From positions 1 to 64,000 of the forward strand of contig JAHIUA010000014.1 in the NCBI GenBank assembly GCA_018817385.1: a stretch of DNA of 64,000 nt, given 5' to 3'. Origin of the DNA: Pseudomonadota bacterium (GTDB taxonomy: Bacteria > Desulfobacterota > Desulfobulbia > Desulfobulbales > Desulfocapsaceae). The notes under the pieces are model-generated. The model saw only the letters and a list, made by a program, of their open reading frames with translations, searched no databases and was not told where the DNA came from. Both the position numbers and the translations under genes were made by a program. The number at the start of each line of letters is the position of its first letter. The stretch's first letter is position 1. Shown here piece by piece: positions 41,008 through 50,778 of the stretch.

Positions 41008-41896
41008 CATTTCTACCTTAGGTGGAGAAGAGGGGGTGGAGTTTGTCGGACTCACCTATAACAGATACAAACACCTGGTCAAATATGAGGAAGCCAACCG
41101 CCATGTCTTCTATTCCATCGGTGCCCGCATTGACGAAAAGCCGGTAGGACTGGCCCTGGTTGAACAGGTTTCGCCAGAGATTGCCGAGCTGCGGTCCCTT
41201 TTTGTCCTTCCCCGGTCCAGACGACAGGGAATAGGAGGAGCCTTACTCCGCAGCAGTGAGGAAGAAGCTGTTCAACGAGGATGCAGGAAATTTCTTGTCC
41301 TCTATCAGGAACAAAAAAGCGAGAAAGAGACCATGGCCCATCTCCTCAAGGCCAACGACTATTCTCCGCCCGAATTCAGCGGTCTGCTGTGCAAAAGCCG
41401 TGACCGGGGAAAGATCCTGAACGCCCCCTTTCTCAAGAAGTCTCTCCTCCCTCCATCCTGCGAGATCTTTCTGTGGAAGGATTTGCCCCAAACAGAAAGA
41501 AACTTCATCATAAACAGGCAGAGACAGGCCCCCTGGTACCCGGAAATCCTCTCCCCTTTCCACAACGAAGCAATAATTGAACACCTCAACAGCCTGGGCC
41601 TCCGTTACCGCGGAGAGATTGCCGGTTGGGTCATTACCCATCGCATCTCAAAAAAAACCATTCGCTACACCACATCCTTTGTCCGCGAAGACCTGCAACA
41701 GTATGGATTCACTGCCCCCCTTCTCATTGAGGCCATCAAGATCCACATGGCAAGCCCCGAAAGTTTTGTAGCCACGGATGCCAGCTTTATTATCCCGGCC
41801 CAGTTCAGCGCTATGATCGCATTTGCCAGAAAACGAATGCTTCCCTACCTGGAAGAAAGCCTTAGCCTCTACAAATGTACCAAGGAACTGAGATAA
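40991..41896 (+). CDS. GNAT family N-acyltransferase-like protein (likely two-domain)
   Basis: AELRSLFVLPRSRRQGIGGALLRSSEEEA acetyl-CoA loop; overlaps CPT-like gene. Confidence 0.75.
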   Translation: MTMVLNISTLGGEEGVEFVGLTYNRYKHLVKYEEANRHVFYSIGARIDEKPVGLALVEQVSPEIAELRSLFVLPRSRRQGIGGALLRSSEEEAVQRGCRKFLVLYQEQKSEKETMAHLLKANDYSPPEFSGLLCKSRDRGKILNAPFLKKSLLPPSCEIFLWKDLPQTERNFIINRQRQAPWYPEILSPFHNEAIIEHLNSLGLRYRGEIAGWVITHRISKKTIRYTTSFVREDLQQYGFTAPLLIEAIKIHMASPESFVATDASFIIPAQFSAMIAFARKRMLPYLEESLSLYKCTKELR

Positions 41897-42322
41897 AAAG
41901 CATGCCCTGAAATTCCCGACACCCTTTTCCAGTTCAGCATGCCTCTGCCATATACCATTATCTGAGCCAGCCCCTGTCTGCTCTATTTTGTTGACAGGAA
42001 ATTACTTTTTCATTTGTTTCCATGACAGAGTCTTGATACGCTGAAGCAATGGAGAGTGATTCTATTTTAAATCAAATTCTCATTATTTGATTTTTCATTC
42101 ATAAGAGAACCTCATTCATGAACTCACTGTTTTTTCATCAGTCTCTCTTTTTTTAACATCTTTATCAATCCCATACGGCGCATGAAGTTCCTCGATAAAA
42201 ATGCTGCCAAGGTCACCAGAATAAAAAGTCAGTCGGATGGTAACCCATGGCAGATCTAAAACAATCCTGATCAGGAATGAACTATCCGCAGAGCCTCATC
42301 AAATGAACCACAAAGAGGAATT

Positions 42323-43935
42323 ATGATTTTTTTTTCGACTGTTCAAAAAGATCGGCGTTAAACTGGTCACTGCTTTTATCATGATAGACATCGTGCCGTT
42401 GATTATCAGCGGTTATCTCTGCTCCCAAAGAACCAATACTTCCTTGACCGAGGCAAGCTTTGACAAGTTAACCGGTATTCGTAAGATCAAGAAAAAAGAG
42501 ATAGAAAAAAATTTTCATGAACGTAAAACTTACCAGAGATTATAATGGAGATCCGGTCTTAGCTGCCTACAGTCCCGTTACTGTCGGTGATCTCACCTGT
42601 GGCCTTATCGCTAAAATTGATGCACATGAGGCACTGGCACCAGCAAAGGCCATGCAAAAGATGATGAACCTTATCACTCTGGTCAGCAGTCTCATTATTG
42701 TCGTTGTTGCATTCTTTATGCTACGACTTATTATGGCTCCGATCAAAGTGGTCGTTGGCAATCTCAGAAAGCTCGCGCAGGGAGAAAGCGACCTGACTAA
42801 GCGACTGAAGGTAGACTGTCCTGTCTGCTCCGATGTCATAAAATGCAACACCCCATCCTGCAAAAGTTACGGACAAAAAAACATATGCTGAGAAATAAGC
42901 GGCAGCATGGCCATAACCCCAAGCTGCATGGGTGTCACAAGCGGTAAGGTCAGCAACTGTGAAACCTGCAAGGTTTACAAACAATCCAACTATGATGAAC
43001 TGCAGGAACTCTCCACCAATTTCAACGGTTTTATTTTCAACCTGCAGCACATGTTCAAAGAGGTGATTCATGGTGTGGTAACCATCTCGTCAGTCACCAC
43101 CGAACTCTCCGCCATTGCCGAACAGATGTCAGGAGGCGTCACCAACGTCTCAGACCAGTCAAATTCCGTGGCCACTGCTGCCGAAGAGATGAGTGTCAAT
43201 ATGGACTCTGTTGCTGCAGCCACTGAACAGACAACCACCAGTATGAATATTGTTGCTTCGGCTGCAGAACAAATGACCGCTACCATTGCCGATGTCAACG
43301 ACAATACCATACGGGCAAGTAAGGTAACCGCTGAAGCCGTAGAAGAGGCGAAAAGTGCCACGATCAGGGTTCAGGAACTGGGCCTTGCCGCCAGCGAAAT
43401 CAGCAAGGTCATCGAGGTGATCACCGATATCCCCAGCCAGACCAACCTGCTCGCCCTTAACGCGACCATTGAGGCAGCCCGGGCCGGAGAAGCAGGCAAG
43501 GGTTTTGCTGTGGTGGCAAATGAAATTAAAGAACTGGCCAAACAGACCGCAGAGGCCACAGGTCAAATCAAGTCGCAGATAGATGGCATCCAGAATTCAA
43601 CCCACGCCACAGTCGCACAGATCAAACGAATCACCGAGGTCATCAATAACGTCAATGATACGGTCAACTCGATCACCAGTGCGGTAAGTCAACAGACTGC
43701 GGCAACCGAGGAGATTGCCACGAACGTGGCCCAGGCAGCGCAGGGGCTTGCCGAAGTAAACGAAAATGTGGCCCAGAGTTCTGCGGTATCGGCTCAGATC
43801 GCCCAGGATATCACCATGGTCAGCCAATCCTCGACCGAAATGGCAACCTCCAGCAGTGAGGTGCAGAACAATGCGGCTGCACTCTCTAACACCGCTGAAA
43901 AACTCAAAAATATGGTCGGTGGATTTAGACTGTAG
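42323..43935 (+). pseudogene. Decayed methyl-accepting chemotaxis protein
   Basis: 9-T tract frameshift at 42327-42335 (8 T restores MIFFRLFKKIGVKLVTAFIMIDIVPLIISGYL), missing most of sensor domain, in-frame TGA at 42889; intact signalling domain [26 protein letters not shown]. Confidence 0.85.
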
Positions 43936-43942
43936 GAGACGC

Positions 43943-43982
43943 GAGAGGAGGGCGGCAGAGTTTTCTGAGCCGCCCTCCTCTC
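43943..43982. terminator. Hairpin, 14-bp stem, downstream of chemoreceptor pseudogene
   Basis: gagaggagggcggc / gccgccctcctctc. Confidence 0.5.
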
Positions 43983-44014
43983 CTATCGCCAGCACCTAAC
44001 AGAGCAGCAAGATC

Positions 44015-45334
44015 CTAGCCAATTTTATCTCCCTTCATATCATTTGCAAAGAGTGCTTTCCCCCGCTCCATGGCACAGAAATCTCCACACATCGTACAGG
44101 TTTTTTGGTTTTCAGGAATCCTTGACCGGCGTACCGCTTCTGCCTTTTCCGGGAACATGAGGAGCTTGAAATGTTCCTCCCAGTTTGTATCCCGGCGACT
44201 GAGGGCTACCTTCTTTTCCAGCTCTCTGCGCTCAGGATACTTGGCAATATCACCAATACGGGCCGCCAGGCGCGTTGCCCGGACTCCTTCGCGCACATCA
44301 TCAACATTTGGCAGGGCCAGGTGTTCAGCAGGCGTAATATAACAGATAAGATCCGCTCCGTAGCGTGCCGAACTGGCAGCTCCGATAGCAGCGGTAATAT
44401 GATCATAGCCAGCCCCTGAATCTGCAGGTAAGGGACCAAGCACATAGTAGGGTGCCCCGCCGCTCATCCGTTTTTCCAGCATGATATTGCCTTCAATCTC
44501 ATCCAGAGGGACATGCCCCGGCCCTTCCACCATCATTTGACACCCCATGTCACGCCCCAGTTCCGCCAGTTCGCAGTTGATCACCATCTCTGCCATCTGA
44601 GCTCGATCATGACTGTCATGGATAGCCCCTGCCCTTATGCCATTGCCGAGAGAGAGAACTGCATCATATTTTTTCATCAAGGCGCAGACCCGGTCAAACT
44701 GTTCATAGAGTGGATTTTCACAATTATTGTATTCCATCCAGGAGACCATAAAGGTACCTCCCTTTGACACTAACCCTCCGTAGCGATATCCCTGTTTGCG
44801 AAGCCGTTCTATGGAAAAGCGATTAATACCGCAGTGAATAGCCATGAAAGAGATCCCATCACTGAGCTGTCTTTCTATGAGTTCAAAGAGGTATTCACTG
44901 TCAAGCTTATTGGGATTATGGTACTTCTGGCTGGCCTCTGAAAATGCCTGGTATAGCGGTACATTGCCCACCGGCAGGGAACAGCAGTCGAGGATCGTCC
45001 TTCGAACCTGGTCCAGGTTGCCTCCGGTGGAGAGTTCCATCAGGGTATCTGCCTTTTCCTCTTCTGCTGTCTGCGCCTTCTCCACTTCAAGGTCAAGATC
45101 CTTGATATCTGAGGAAGTACCAATGGAGGCATTCACCTTGGTACGCAGGCCATAGCCAATGCCCACCACCTTCTGCCCTTTTCGCTTGGTATTAACAGGG
45201 ATAACGATTCTGCCCTCGGCTACCCGGTCACAAATCCACTCGGCCCCCAGTCCTTCCTCTCTCGCCACCTCTGCCATTTGGGCACTGACAACGCCTTTTC
45301 GTGCCATTTCTAACTGTGTTTCCATGATCCTCAT
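44015..45334 (-). CDS. ThiC-family radical SAM enzyme; probable BzaF (5-hydroxybenzimidazole synthase) given cobalamin riboswitch
   Basis: ThiC-like core (GTSSDIKDLDLEVEK, LSTGG, MVEGPGHVPLDEIEGN), C-terminal CTMCGDFC; riboswitch upstream on same strand. Confidence 0.8.
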   Translation of the reverse strand: MRIMETQLEMARKGVVSAQMAEVAREEGLGAEWICDRVAEGRIVIPVNTKRKGQKVVGIGYGLRTKVNASIGTSSDIKDLDLEVEKAQTAEEEKADTLMELSTGGNLDQVRRTILDCCSLPVGNVPLYQAFSEASQKYHNPNKLDSEYLFELIERQLSDGISFMAIHCGINRFSIERLRKQGYRYGGLVSKGGTFMVSWMEYNNCENPLYEQFDRVCALMKKYDAVLSLGNGIRAGAIHDSHDRAQMAEMVINCELAELGRDMGCQMMVEGPGHVPLDEIEGNIMLEKRMSGGAPYYVLGPLPADSGAGYDHITAAIGAASSARYGADLICYITPAEHLALPNVDDVREGVRATRLAARIGDIAKYPERRELEKKVALSRRDTNWEEHFKLLMFPEKAEAVRRSRIPENQKTCTMCGDFCAMERGKALFANDMKGDKIG

Positions 45335-45360
45335 TTTCCTTATGTCTCTCCCGCCAGGGC

Positions 45361-45402
45361 ATAAAAAAAGTCCGCATTGCAGTTTTCATGCAATACGGAC
45401 TT
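45361..45402 (-). terminator. Intrinsic terminator of the riboswitch leader
   Basis: Minus-strand aagtccgtattgca tgaaaac tgcaatgcggactt followed by TTTTT. Confidence 0.8.
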
Positions 45403-45430
45403 GTGCGGACAATTTAATCCTTCTTCTCCA

Positions 45431-45600
45431 GGCAGGTCTTCTGACTCCGCGGATCAACCTCTGGTCACGCCTTCCCACCCTCTCCAGTTAAAGATATCGG
45501 CAGTGGCATTCTGTGACCATTGTCCCCGCTTACAGCGTTGGCCCAACGTTACGGATTTACACCGTATTCCCTTTTCACCACAAACGATGCGGCACCTGGA
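45431..45600 (-). promoter_or_regulatory. Cobalamin (AdoCbl) riboswitch
   Basis: Minus strand: aggtgcc...aagggaatacggtgtaaatccgtaacgttgggccaacgctgtaagcgggga...gccactg...gggaaggcg...agtcagaagacctgcc. Confidence 0.85.
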
Positions 45601-45757
45601 AAAGTATATAAACGAAAATTATGTACACTACTTTATCCTTTCTGTAAAGTCACACTGGCACCCATTCCTTGCCAAGGCCTCTCCTCGTGGCTATTATGAA
45701 GACTTCACGCAGCGATTTCATAATTCAACAGACGGCCTTCTCTCACCCCAAATCATC

Positions 45758-47836
45758 ATGTTTCCCCTCGACTTTCTCAAAACTGTCCCTCACTCCCCTG
45801 GCGTCTATCAGATGCTCGACAGAAAGTCACGGGTCCTCTATGTGGGAAAGGCCAAGGACCTGAAAAAACGACTCACCTCCTATACCCGCTTTACAGGCTC
45901 CGATCACAACAAGACCACGGTGATGCTGGCAAAGGTACACAAGGTTGACACCCTGCTCACCAACACCGAAAAAGAGGCCTTGATTCTCGAGGCCTCGCTG
46001 ATCAAGAAGTACAAACCCCGATACAACATCATCCTTCGCGATGACAAAAATTACCCCTTGATTAAAGTCACCGTCCAGGAGAGCTGGCCCCGGGTCCATA
46101 TGACCCGAAGGCGGAAAAAAGATGGGGCCCGATATTTTGGTCCCTACGCCTCGAGTTCTTCCATGTGGGCAACACTCAGACTGCTGGCCAACCTCTTTTC
46201 CCTCAGAAAATGCAAAGGCAATACGGTAAAACCGCGGAAACGCCCCTGCCTCAATCTGCAGATGGGCAAATGTCTGGGCCCCTGTGTAGGACTTGCAGAT
46301 CAGAAACAGTATCAGGATCAGGTAAAAAAGGTATTGATGGTCCTTGAAGGGCGCAACAGAAGTCTGCTCAATGACCTCAAAAAAGAGATGACGTCAGCCG
46401 CAGAGCAACTGCTCTTTGAACGGGCAGCAGAACTCCGAGACCAGATCACGGCCCTCTCCAGGACCCTGGAGAAACAGATTATTGCCTCCGACCACCTCCG
46501 AGATCTTGATGTCCTCGGCTATTGCCGTCAGGGAACCGCCATTGGGATGGCCATTCTTTTTGTCCGGGACGGCCTTATTTCCGGGAGTCAAAATTTTTTC
46601 TTCTCCAATCCCATGGAAACCGATGCAACCATCCTGGCTCAGGCCTTGAACCAGTTCTACGACCACAACACCATTCCGGCAAAAGAGATTGTCCTGCCCT
46701 TTCCTGTTGATGATACCGAGCTTCTGACCGAACATTTTTCAGAACTTCTCGGTACATCAGTGCAACTGAAGGTTCCCCAGCGTGGAGACCGCGTCCAATT
46801 GCTGGAGATGGCCAATGCCAATGCGGCCCACATATTCGACGAAAAGGAAAAACAGGAACGTTCCTGGCTGGGACTCTCTGCCTCCATGGAAAAACTTCTC
46901 CACCTGAATCACAGTCCCGAGCGTATCGAATGCCTCGACATCTCCAATACCAGCGGCAAGCAGGCAGTAGGCTCACTGGTCTGCTACGAAAAGGGAACCC
47001 CTGCCCCGTCACAGTTCAGACATTACAAGATACAGACGGTGCCAGGCCCCGATGACTACGCCATGATGGAAGAGGTCCTGCAAAGACGCCTCAGAAAAGG
47101 CGTGGAAGAAAACAACCTCCCTGACCTCTTTGTCGTCGATGGAGGCAAAGGACAACTGGGAGTGGCCATGAAGGTGGCCAATGAACTCGGTATCCTTGGC
47201 GAACTTGACTGGATAGGCATCGCCAAAGAGAAAGACAGGGAAGGAGAAAAACTCTACAAACCGGGACGTAAAAATCCCATCCTCCTCCAGGCCCACAATC
47301 CGGTTCTCCTCTATCTCATGCGCATCCGCGATGAATCGCATCGCTTCGGGGTGACTTTTCATCGCAAGTTACGTAACAAAACGACTCTGGCCTCAACCCT
47401 CGATCAGATCCCGGGTATTGGTCCGGACCGAAAAAAAAGCTTGTTGAAACAACTCGGGAGTGTCAATCGAATTCGCAGTGCTGAAATCGAAGAGCTCTCT
47501 TCTGTCCCTGGCATAGGCCCGGAGCTGGCAGTAGCCATCCACGACCACTTTCGACACCAGGAGTCTGTCGGATTTAGAGAATCCATCGTACCCAATCCGC
47601 CTGACACTCAAACCAAGAGCCACATGCTCAGCGAAGAAGAGATTCTGGCCCGCCTGAAACCCGGATGCATCTGCAAAGGCATCAAGCTCCATGCAATCCT
47701 CCAGGCAATTGCAGACGGGGCCAAAAGTTTTGATGAGGTCGCCGCGCTTACCGGCATCGGCGGCGGTTCCTGTAACTCTCGACGCTGCCGGGAAAAAATC
47801 TCTGTCCTCCTTGAAGAACAGCTCCCTCATTCCTGA
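45758..47836 (+). CDS. uvrC: Excinuclease ABC subunit C with C-terminal BFD-like [2Fe-2S]-type Cys domain
   Basis: GIY-YIG PGVYQMLDRKSRVLYVGKAKDLKKRL; start MFPLDFL at 45758; HhH IPGIGPDRKKSLLKQLGS; extra C-terminus PGCICKGI...GGGSCNSRRCREKI. Confidence 0.9.
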   Translation: MFPLDFLKTVPHSPGVYQMLDRKSRVLYVGKAKDLKKRLTSYTRFTGSDHNKTTVMLAKVHKVDTLLTNTEKEALILEASLIKKYKPRYNIILRDDKNYPLIKVTVQESWPRVHMTRRRKKDGARYFGPYASSSSMWATLRLLANLFSLRKCKGNTVKPRKRPCLNLQMGKCLGPCVGLADQKQYQDQVKKVLMVLEGRNRSLLNDLKKEMTSAAEQLLFERAAELRDQITALSRTLEKQIIASDHLRDLDVLGYCRQGTAIGMAILFVRDGLISGSQNFFFSNPMETDATILAQALNQFYDHNTIPAKEIVLPFPVDDTELLTEHFSELLGTSVQLKVPQRGDRVQLLEMANANAAHIFDEKEKQERSWLGLSASMEKLLHLNHSPERIECLDISNTSGKQAVGSLVCYEKGTPAPSQFRHYKIQTVPGPDDYAMMEEVLQRRLRKGVEENNLPDLFVVDGGKGQLGVAMKVANELGILGELDWIGIAKEKDREGEKLYKPGRKNPILLQAHNPVLLYLMRIRDESHRFGVTFHRKLRNKTTLASTLDQIPGIGPDRKKSLLKQLGSVNRIRSAEIEELSSVPGIGPELAVAIHDHFRHQESVGFRESIVPNPPDTQTKSHMLSEEEILARLKPGCICKGIKLHAILQAIADGAKSFDEVAALTGIGGGSCNSRRCREKISVLLEEQLPHS
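47561..47585. repeat. 25-nt fragment matching MITE-like repeat end, inside uvrC
   Basis: aggagtctgtcggatttagagaatc (47560-47584 region) is the exact reverse complement of gattctctaaatccgacagactcct in copy A. Confidence 0.7.
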
Positions 47837-47979
47837 CATCCTCTGTTCTTTCTCCCCACCCATACTGGCACATTGTAGCAGCAGTGCTTATCTTGTTCTC
47901 ATTGCAGACAGATTTGCATTTTTCTCATCCCAAAGAAGACTTAGAGACAATAAAATGAACCACACATAAGGGGAATGGT

Positions 47980-48336
47980 ATGAAAACAAGCAATCACCCT
48001 CGACACTCTTTTATCGCTCCATTTTTGATGTTTTTGGTCCTTCTTCTCCCTCCACTTTCCTTTGCAGGAGAAGAAAATAATAACATGTCTCTCAATCAGG
48101 ATGTCATAGTCGTGCAGGGAAAGGTACGAACCTTCAACGAGGAAACACAGACGCTCGCCCTCAAAACAACCAAAGGGGAGAAGCTGGACATCCTGTTCGA
48201 CTGGAATACAGCCCTTATCGGGTACTCTTCTTTGGCAGAAATCAAAAAGGGCCATGGAGTGAAGGTCTGGTATACGGTGGGAGAAAAAAAGAATACTGCG
48301 GTAAAAATAGAAAAGAAACTCGATGTAGGCTGTTAA
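47980..48336 (+). CDS. Small exported protein, unknown function
   Basis: Signal peptide (FLVLLLPPLSFAGE), VQGKVRTFNEETQTLALKTTKGEKLDILF. Confidence 0.6.
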   Translation: MKTSNHPRHSFIAPFLMFLVLLLPPLSFAGEENNNMSLNQDVIVVQGKVRTFNEETQTLALKTTKGEKLDILFDWNTALIGYSSLAEIKKGHGVKVWYTVGEKKNTAVKIEKKLDVGC

Positions 48337-48432
48337 TCAGGTATCGACAGGCTGCTCAACAAAACAATTCCTGCTAATCTCTGTTTTTTTCTGACTCGGG
48401 TTGCCAGACAATACGTTCTCTGGAGCTATCTT

Positions 48433-48933
48433 ATGATAAGGCCAAAACTTTTCTCCTTCTTCTGGTTGCCTCTATTTCTCATTTTTTCCTGGACCATTGC
48501 CCAGGGAGAAGAATACAAGCAGAGTCCGGCGCTGTCAGGATTGACAACGGCAAGGGTCTATTTTGATCTCAACATCGGCATCCCCGAAAAGCTCCTTGTC
48601 CGCCTCACACTCATAGACAAGACGCTCAGCCAACTCCAGGCTGCCGGAGTCAAAACGGAAGCAGTCATCGCCTTTCGCGGCAAAGCCAGTAAATTTGTGA
48701 CCCAGGGGGATTGGTACGTTGAAAAGGACGAGCTGGCTGCAAAAACTGCAGTCCATAACTGGCTGCAAAAATTTGCCCGACAGGGCATTGCCATGGAGCA
48801 GTGTCTCATTGCTGCCGAGCTCAACGGCATCTCAGCAAAGGATTTCCGTCCGGAACTGACAATCACCCAGAACGGATACATCTCCATGCTGGCCCATCAG
48901 CAAAAAGGCTTTACCCAAATCCCGATGGACTAA
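48433..48933 (+). CDS. Exported DsrE-family-like protein
   Basis: Signal peptide; VYFDLNIGIPEKLLVRLTLIDKTLSQLQAAGVKTEAVIAFRGKASKFVT pattern. Confidence 0.6.
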   Translation: MIRPKLFSFFWLPLFLIFSWTIAQGEEYKQSPALSGLTTARVYFDLNIGIPEKLLVRLTLIDKTLSQLQAAGVKTEAVIAFRGKASKFVTQGDWYVEKDELAAKTAVHNWLQKFARQGIAMEQCLIAAELNGISAKDFRPELTITQNGYISMLAHQQKGFTQIPMD

Positions 48934-48948
48934 GCCGTTGGCAACAAC

Positions 48949-50778
48949 TTACCTTCTGGGAATCTGCACCACAAAGGTTGCGCCCTGACCAGGTGTCGAC
49001 TCCACGAACAACCTTCCTCTGTGTTGATCAACAATAATAAAGAATGAAACAGCAAGGCCCAGACCATTGCCCTCTCCAACCTTTTTGGTGGTATAAAAAG
49101 GCTCAAAAATTCGTTTTTTGATATCTTCCTCAATGCCTGGGCCGTTATCAATGACCTCCACCGTCACAAAATCATCATCCTGAGAGGCATTGATGGTGAT
49201 TTCAGGGGAATGTTTTTGCCTTCCTTGAATGGGGCAGCAGGCCTGTGCCGCATTTTTCAAGAGATTTAAAAAGACCTGTTCCAATGCCGTTCTGCTGCAA
49301 ACCACCTCTATGTCCGACCGATAGTTTCGAACAATACGAAACTTTCTGAAATCGTATTTCCATTTCAGATCGTAATCGACACCGGCAATTTCTATCACCC
49401 TGTCAAGGATTTCAGCAAGAACGCAGGGTTGCATAGCTGAGTCACTGGTGCGAGAGAATTGTAGCATATTCTCGACAATTTTTGCGGCACGCTGGCCCGA
49501 ATCACATATGCCGCTGAGCATGGTGTAGATCTGGCGCTTCTGGAGATAGGTCTGCAGGGTCTGCAGTTCAACGCCGCACTGTCGGGCCACTTCTTTATTT
49601 TTCTCCAGCTGGGGAGAGAGTCTCCGTTCTATATTTTCGGCTGCCTGCAGGATACCGCCTAAAGGGTTATTGATCTCATGGGCCATTCCCGCCCCGAGTC
49701 CTCCCACAGACATCATCTTCTCAGTCTGAACCATCATCTCCTGTAACCGTGTCCTGGCGGTAATATCGTCCATACGGACAACCGCGCCATCTGCATCATC
49801 TCCAGCTAAGGGATAGACGGTTATCTCACTATCTTTTTTTCTTCCCAGGACAGGACAGTTCTTCTGTTCTATGGTTATCGGCGTGCCTTCAGCAATGGAT
49901 CTGTTTATCATGCCAAGGCACTTTTCCTCCAGGCTGGGAAAAATATCCAAAATAGATTTCCCCAGGCATTCCTCAACTGTTTTTCCTGCACTGCGAATGG
50001 CAGTACGATTCATGTTGGTGATGCGACAATGACTATCAACGCCGATGATGATTGAGGGCATGGAATCAAGGACATTCTGGAGAAAGTCACGGGTATGACT
50101 CAGTTCACCGATAACACGTTCGACATGACCGGCCAGACTGTTGACCGCTTCGACTGAACTGTTCAGGTCCTGATGCGGTACCGCTGCCAGGCGGGTGGAA
50201 TAATTACCCTCTGCAATTTCAGACAGCCCCCTGTTAAATCGCTCCAGGGGGTTTATCAGGATATAACGCATAATGACGTGAATTCCCGCCACCATGGCCG
50301 TAATCAAGGCCAGGCCCATAAAAAAGATGGTAACATGGGTCTGGTGTCTATGTTTGTGATCCTTGCAGTCGGTAACACTTAATGCGACGAGACCAAGATA
50401 TTGCCCCTTAGAGCGGATATCCTTTTCTCTCAAAACTTCGATGGGTTCCTGGCCAATGGAGTCGAACAGTACGTTTTTCTCTTTATCTTCGATACGTACC
50501 CCCTGGAGATATGGAAGGCGCGAATAGATCTTGCCGATATAGGTTATACCCTGCTGATCCTGAAGCAACAGAGGCGTAGAGAGTATCGTAGAGACCTCCT
50601 CAATGAGAGTGTCAGCCTGCTGATCGAGTTTAACTTTGACAAGACGATGCGAATACAAAGAATATGCCAGTTCGGCGACCCCGCCCACGAGAAAAACAAG
50701 AAGTATGAGCCACAGGAGGAGATCCCTGACAATGGTCTTTGAAGAATAGGCTGAACTGTAGTAAAGTTTTTTTAGCAC
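48949..50778 (-). CDS. Membrane sensor histidine kinase with HAMP and PAS domains
   Basis: MAHEINNPLGGILQAAENIERRL H-box, GNGLGLAVSFFIIVDQHRG, HAMP and PAS segments. Confidence 0.9.
   Translation of the reverse strand: MLKKLYYSSAYSSKTIVRDLLLWLILLVFLVGGVAELAYSLYSHRLVKVKLDQQADTLIEEVSTILSTPLLLQDQQGITYIGKIYSRLPYLQGVRIEDKEKNVLFDSIGQEPIEVLREKDIRSKGQYLGLVALSVTDCKDHKHRHQTHVTIFFMGLALITAMVAGIHVIMRYILINPLERFNRGLSEIAEGNYSTRLAAVPHQDLNSSVEAVNSLAGHVERVIGELSHTRDFLQNVLDSMPSIIIGVDSHCRITNMNRTAIRSAGKTVEECLGKSILDIFPSLEEKCLGMINRSIAEGTPITIEQKNCPVLGRKKDSEITVYPLAGDDADGAVVRMDDITARTRLQEMMVQTEKMMSVGGLGAGMAHEINNPLGGILQAAENIERRLSPQLEKNKEVARQCGVELQTLQTYLQKRQIYTMLSGICDSGQRAAKIVENMLQFSRTSDSAMQPCVLAEILDRVIEIAGVDYDLKWKYDFRKFRIVRNYRSDIEVVCSRTALEQVFLNLLKNAAQACCPIQGRQKHSPEITINASQDDDFVTVEVIDNGPGIEEDIKKRIFEPFYTTKKVGEGNGLGLAVSFFIIVDQHRGRLFVESTPGQGATFVVQIPRR

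Noticed and set aside
42889-42891. TGA as selenocysteine codon in the chemoreceptor gene
   Set aside because: The position fits a conserved Trp (CWE-type motif), and the gene already carries a frameshift and a sensor deletion
45431-45600. TPP riboswitch upstream of the ThiC-like gene
   Set aside because: Sequence fits the cobalamin riboswitch consensus, not the THI element
45377-45757. Upstream extension of the uvrC ORF
   Set aside because: Overlaps the riboswitch and its terminator; the UvrC homology begins at MFPLDFLKTVPHSPGVY (45758)
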